Shown piece after piece: positions 6,106 to 7,126 of a DNA stretch of 7,126 bases. The notes under the pieces were generated by a model. It had not been told where the DNA came from and ran no database searches. It worked only from the letters and a program-made list of their open reading frames with translations. How positions within the stretch are numbered: the stretch's first letter is position 1; each line of letters starts with the position of its first letter. A program made the position numbers and the translations under genes. The DNA lies in contig DRTC01000230.1 in NCBI GenBank assembly GCA_011372345.1, positions 1 through 7,126 on the forward strand, given 5' to 3'. This DNA is from Candidatus Cloacimonadota bacterium. GTDB taxonomy: Bacteria > Cloacimonadota > Cloacimonadia > Cloacimonadales > TCS61.

Positions 6106-7126
6106 GTCTTTCCAGTTCTTCGTATCTGTCTTTGAAAGTGATATTAGGAGTTTTTTTGTAAAGACATTTATATAATTCGATTGCTTTTTTTCTACAAATT
6201 TCTGTTTTCTTTTTGTCTTTCAGCTCAAAATACATCAATGCTAATTCGTAGTTCAGTTCAGCAATATGATTATCCTCTTTAGATTCTTTAAGCATTTTTT
6301 CAAGAGGTTCTATACCTGCTTCTATCTTATCTCTCTCAGAAATGTTAAAATTGATTTTTGCTTTTAAGATATTTCCTTTAAAAAGGATTGTTTTATTTTT
6401 CATTTTTTGCGAAATATGAATACAATCATCAATTAGTTTTCTGGCTGCTTCAAGAGAATTCAGTTTATAAAGACATTGAACTTTGCCAAATAGATGACTA
6501 GGAATTTTAGGTTTAAGATTATGTCCTAAATCGTTTGATAATGCTTTTTCGAAATACTCAAAAGCTTTTTCATAATAACCTTGATTTAAATATACTTCAC
6601 CAATATTACTCATTGTTGTTGAATGCATATTTTTATCATTAAGTTCTTTGTTTAATTTTAAAATTTGTTGAAAGTTAATTATGGCTTTTTTATATTCTCC
6701 CTTAACTTTATAAATATTAGCCATTTCTCCCAAAGCCATTGCTGTATCTCTCTTATTTTCATGTTTTTTGCTGAATTTAAGAAATTTCTGATAGCATTTC
6801 ATAGCTTCGTCAAAGTTGCCTTGTTCTTCGTGAACAGATCCAATATTATTTGTTGCTTTCGAGATTCCATGAATATCATTATATTTTTTACAAAGTTTTA
6901 AGTCTTTTTCATAGTATTCTTTTGCCTTTGCATGATTAGCCATATCAAAATAAACATTTCCTATCATCAGTAAAGCTATCATTTCTCCTTGTTTGTTTCC
7001 CAATTCTTTGCTGATTTTAAGAAGTTTATTAAAACAATCTAGAGCCATTTGTAAATCACCTTGATGTTTATAAATATGTCCCATATTCCCGATAGAATAA
7101 GAAATACCTAATTTGTTACCTAATTC
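6086..7126 (-). CDS. Tetratricopeptide repeat protein (C-terminal part, 5' partial)
   Basis: The frame stays open to the right edge: fourteen codons upstream of the Met at 7084 read ELGNKLGISYSIGN, itself TPR sequence. That Met is therefore internal and the true start lies outside. The visible 346 residues (numbered here from that Met) begin with TPRs at an exact 40-residue period: the A-helix motif (M/I)-(G/A)-x-(I/V)-(Y/H) falls at 1, 41, 81, 121 and 161, each followed by G-x-x-x-x-A and an amphipathic B helix. The longer 40-residue unit is typical of TPR_12-type arrays in signalling and scaffold proteins. Residues about 190-332 are less regular helices, possibly degenerate TPRs, ending Y-K-K-T-P-N then R-Y-E-E-L-E. 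Role: protein-protein interaction, partner unknown. In related bacteria such arrays often form the C-terminus of cyclase, kinase or AAA-type regulators, but no catalytic part is visible. Lys-rich, with no membrane segment or signal peptide in the visible part. Convergent with the beta-helix gene, so regulated separately. Confidence 0.9.
   Translation of the reverse strand, partial: ELGNKLGISYSIGNMGHIYKHQGDLQMALDCFNKLLKISKELGNKQGEMIALLMIGNVYFDMANHAKAKEYYEKDLKLCKKYNDIHGISKATNNIGSVHEEQGNFDEAMKCYQKFLKFSKKHENKRDTAMALGEMANIYKVKGEYKKAIINFQQILKLNKELNDKNMHSTTMSNIGEVYLNQGYYEKAFEYFEKALSNDLGHNLKPKIPSHLFGKVQCLYKLNSLEAARKLIDDCIHISQKMKNKTILFKGNILKAKINFNISERDKIEAGIEPLEKMLKESKEDNHIAELNYELALMYFELKDKKKTEICRKKAIELYKCLYKKTPNITFKDRYEELERLTSEVS
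6521..7126 (-). repeat. Array of 40-residue (120-bp) TPR units
   Basis: Five aligned units begin at about 7084, 6964, 6844, 6724 and 6604 (minus strand), and part of another lies at the right edge. The segment K-E-L-G-N-K-x-G recurs 40 residues apart at the edge copy and at residues 26-33. The units have diverged in DNA, so the array is stable coding sequence and not a recent tandem duplication. Confidence 0.8.

Noticed and set aside
6151..6157. A7 run on the TPR sense strand as a programmed frameshift site
   Set aside because: The run is not in the phase needed for a classical slippery heptamer, and the zero frame continues with sensible sequence to the stop.
6665..6901. Plus-strand open frame rich in Phe and Ile
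   Set aside because: It is the antisense of Lys/Asn-rich TPR codons. It looks hydrophobic only because AAA/AAT codons reverse to TTT/ATT.
7082..7084. ATG at 7084 as the start of the TPR protein
   Set aside because: The fourteen upstream codons are clear TPR sequence in the same frame, so this Met is internal.

Overview
The window is AT-rich bacterial DNA with two large genes that converge on a 114-base gap full of inverted repeats. Both genes run off the window: the forward gene loses only its first few codons at the left edge, and the reverse gene loses an unknown length of its N-terminus at the right edge. No rRNA, tRNA, CRISPR array, insertion sequence or phage gene was seen.

The likely source is a member of Candidatus Cloacimonadota or a related Fibrobacterota-Chlorobiota-Bacteroidota-type lineage. 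This is an inference from protein style: a giant Asn/Ser/Gly-rich beta-helix surface protein with DUF1565-like blocks and a type IX secretion (T9SS) type A C-terminal signal, next to a TPR protein with 40-residue repeats. It rests on family knowledge, not on a search.

Layout: (1) positions 2-5971, plus strand, a secreted right-handed parallel beta-helix protein of at least 1989 residues. In order it has a signal peptide, an N-cap, and beta-helix arrays 1 to 4 separated by three copies of a ~150-residue linker. Then come an internal choice-of-anchor-Q-like domain, a second N-cap, beta-helix 5, a second anchor-Q-like domain and the T9SS sorting domain. (2) Positions 5972-6085, the intergenic gap with three consecutive hairpins, the last running into the 3' end of the reverse gene. 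(3) Positions 6086-7126, minus strand, the C-terminal 346 residues of a TPR protein.

The genes are convergent, so they do not form an operon and nothing here links them functionally. The first is a predicted cell-surface or released protein exported by Sec and then T9SS. The second is a protein-protein interaction scaffold, possibly the C-terminal part of a larger signalling protein. I see no convincing new multi-gene system. The points most worth a second look are the tandem-fusion architecture of the giant protein, its stacked cysteines, and the nested and quasi-palindromic inverted repeats between the genes.
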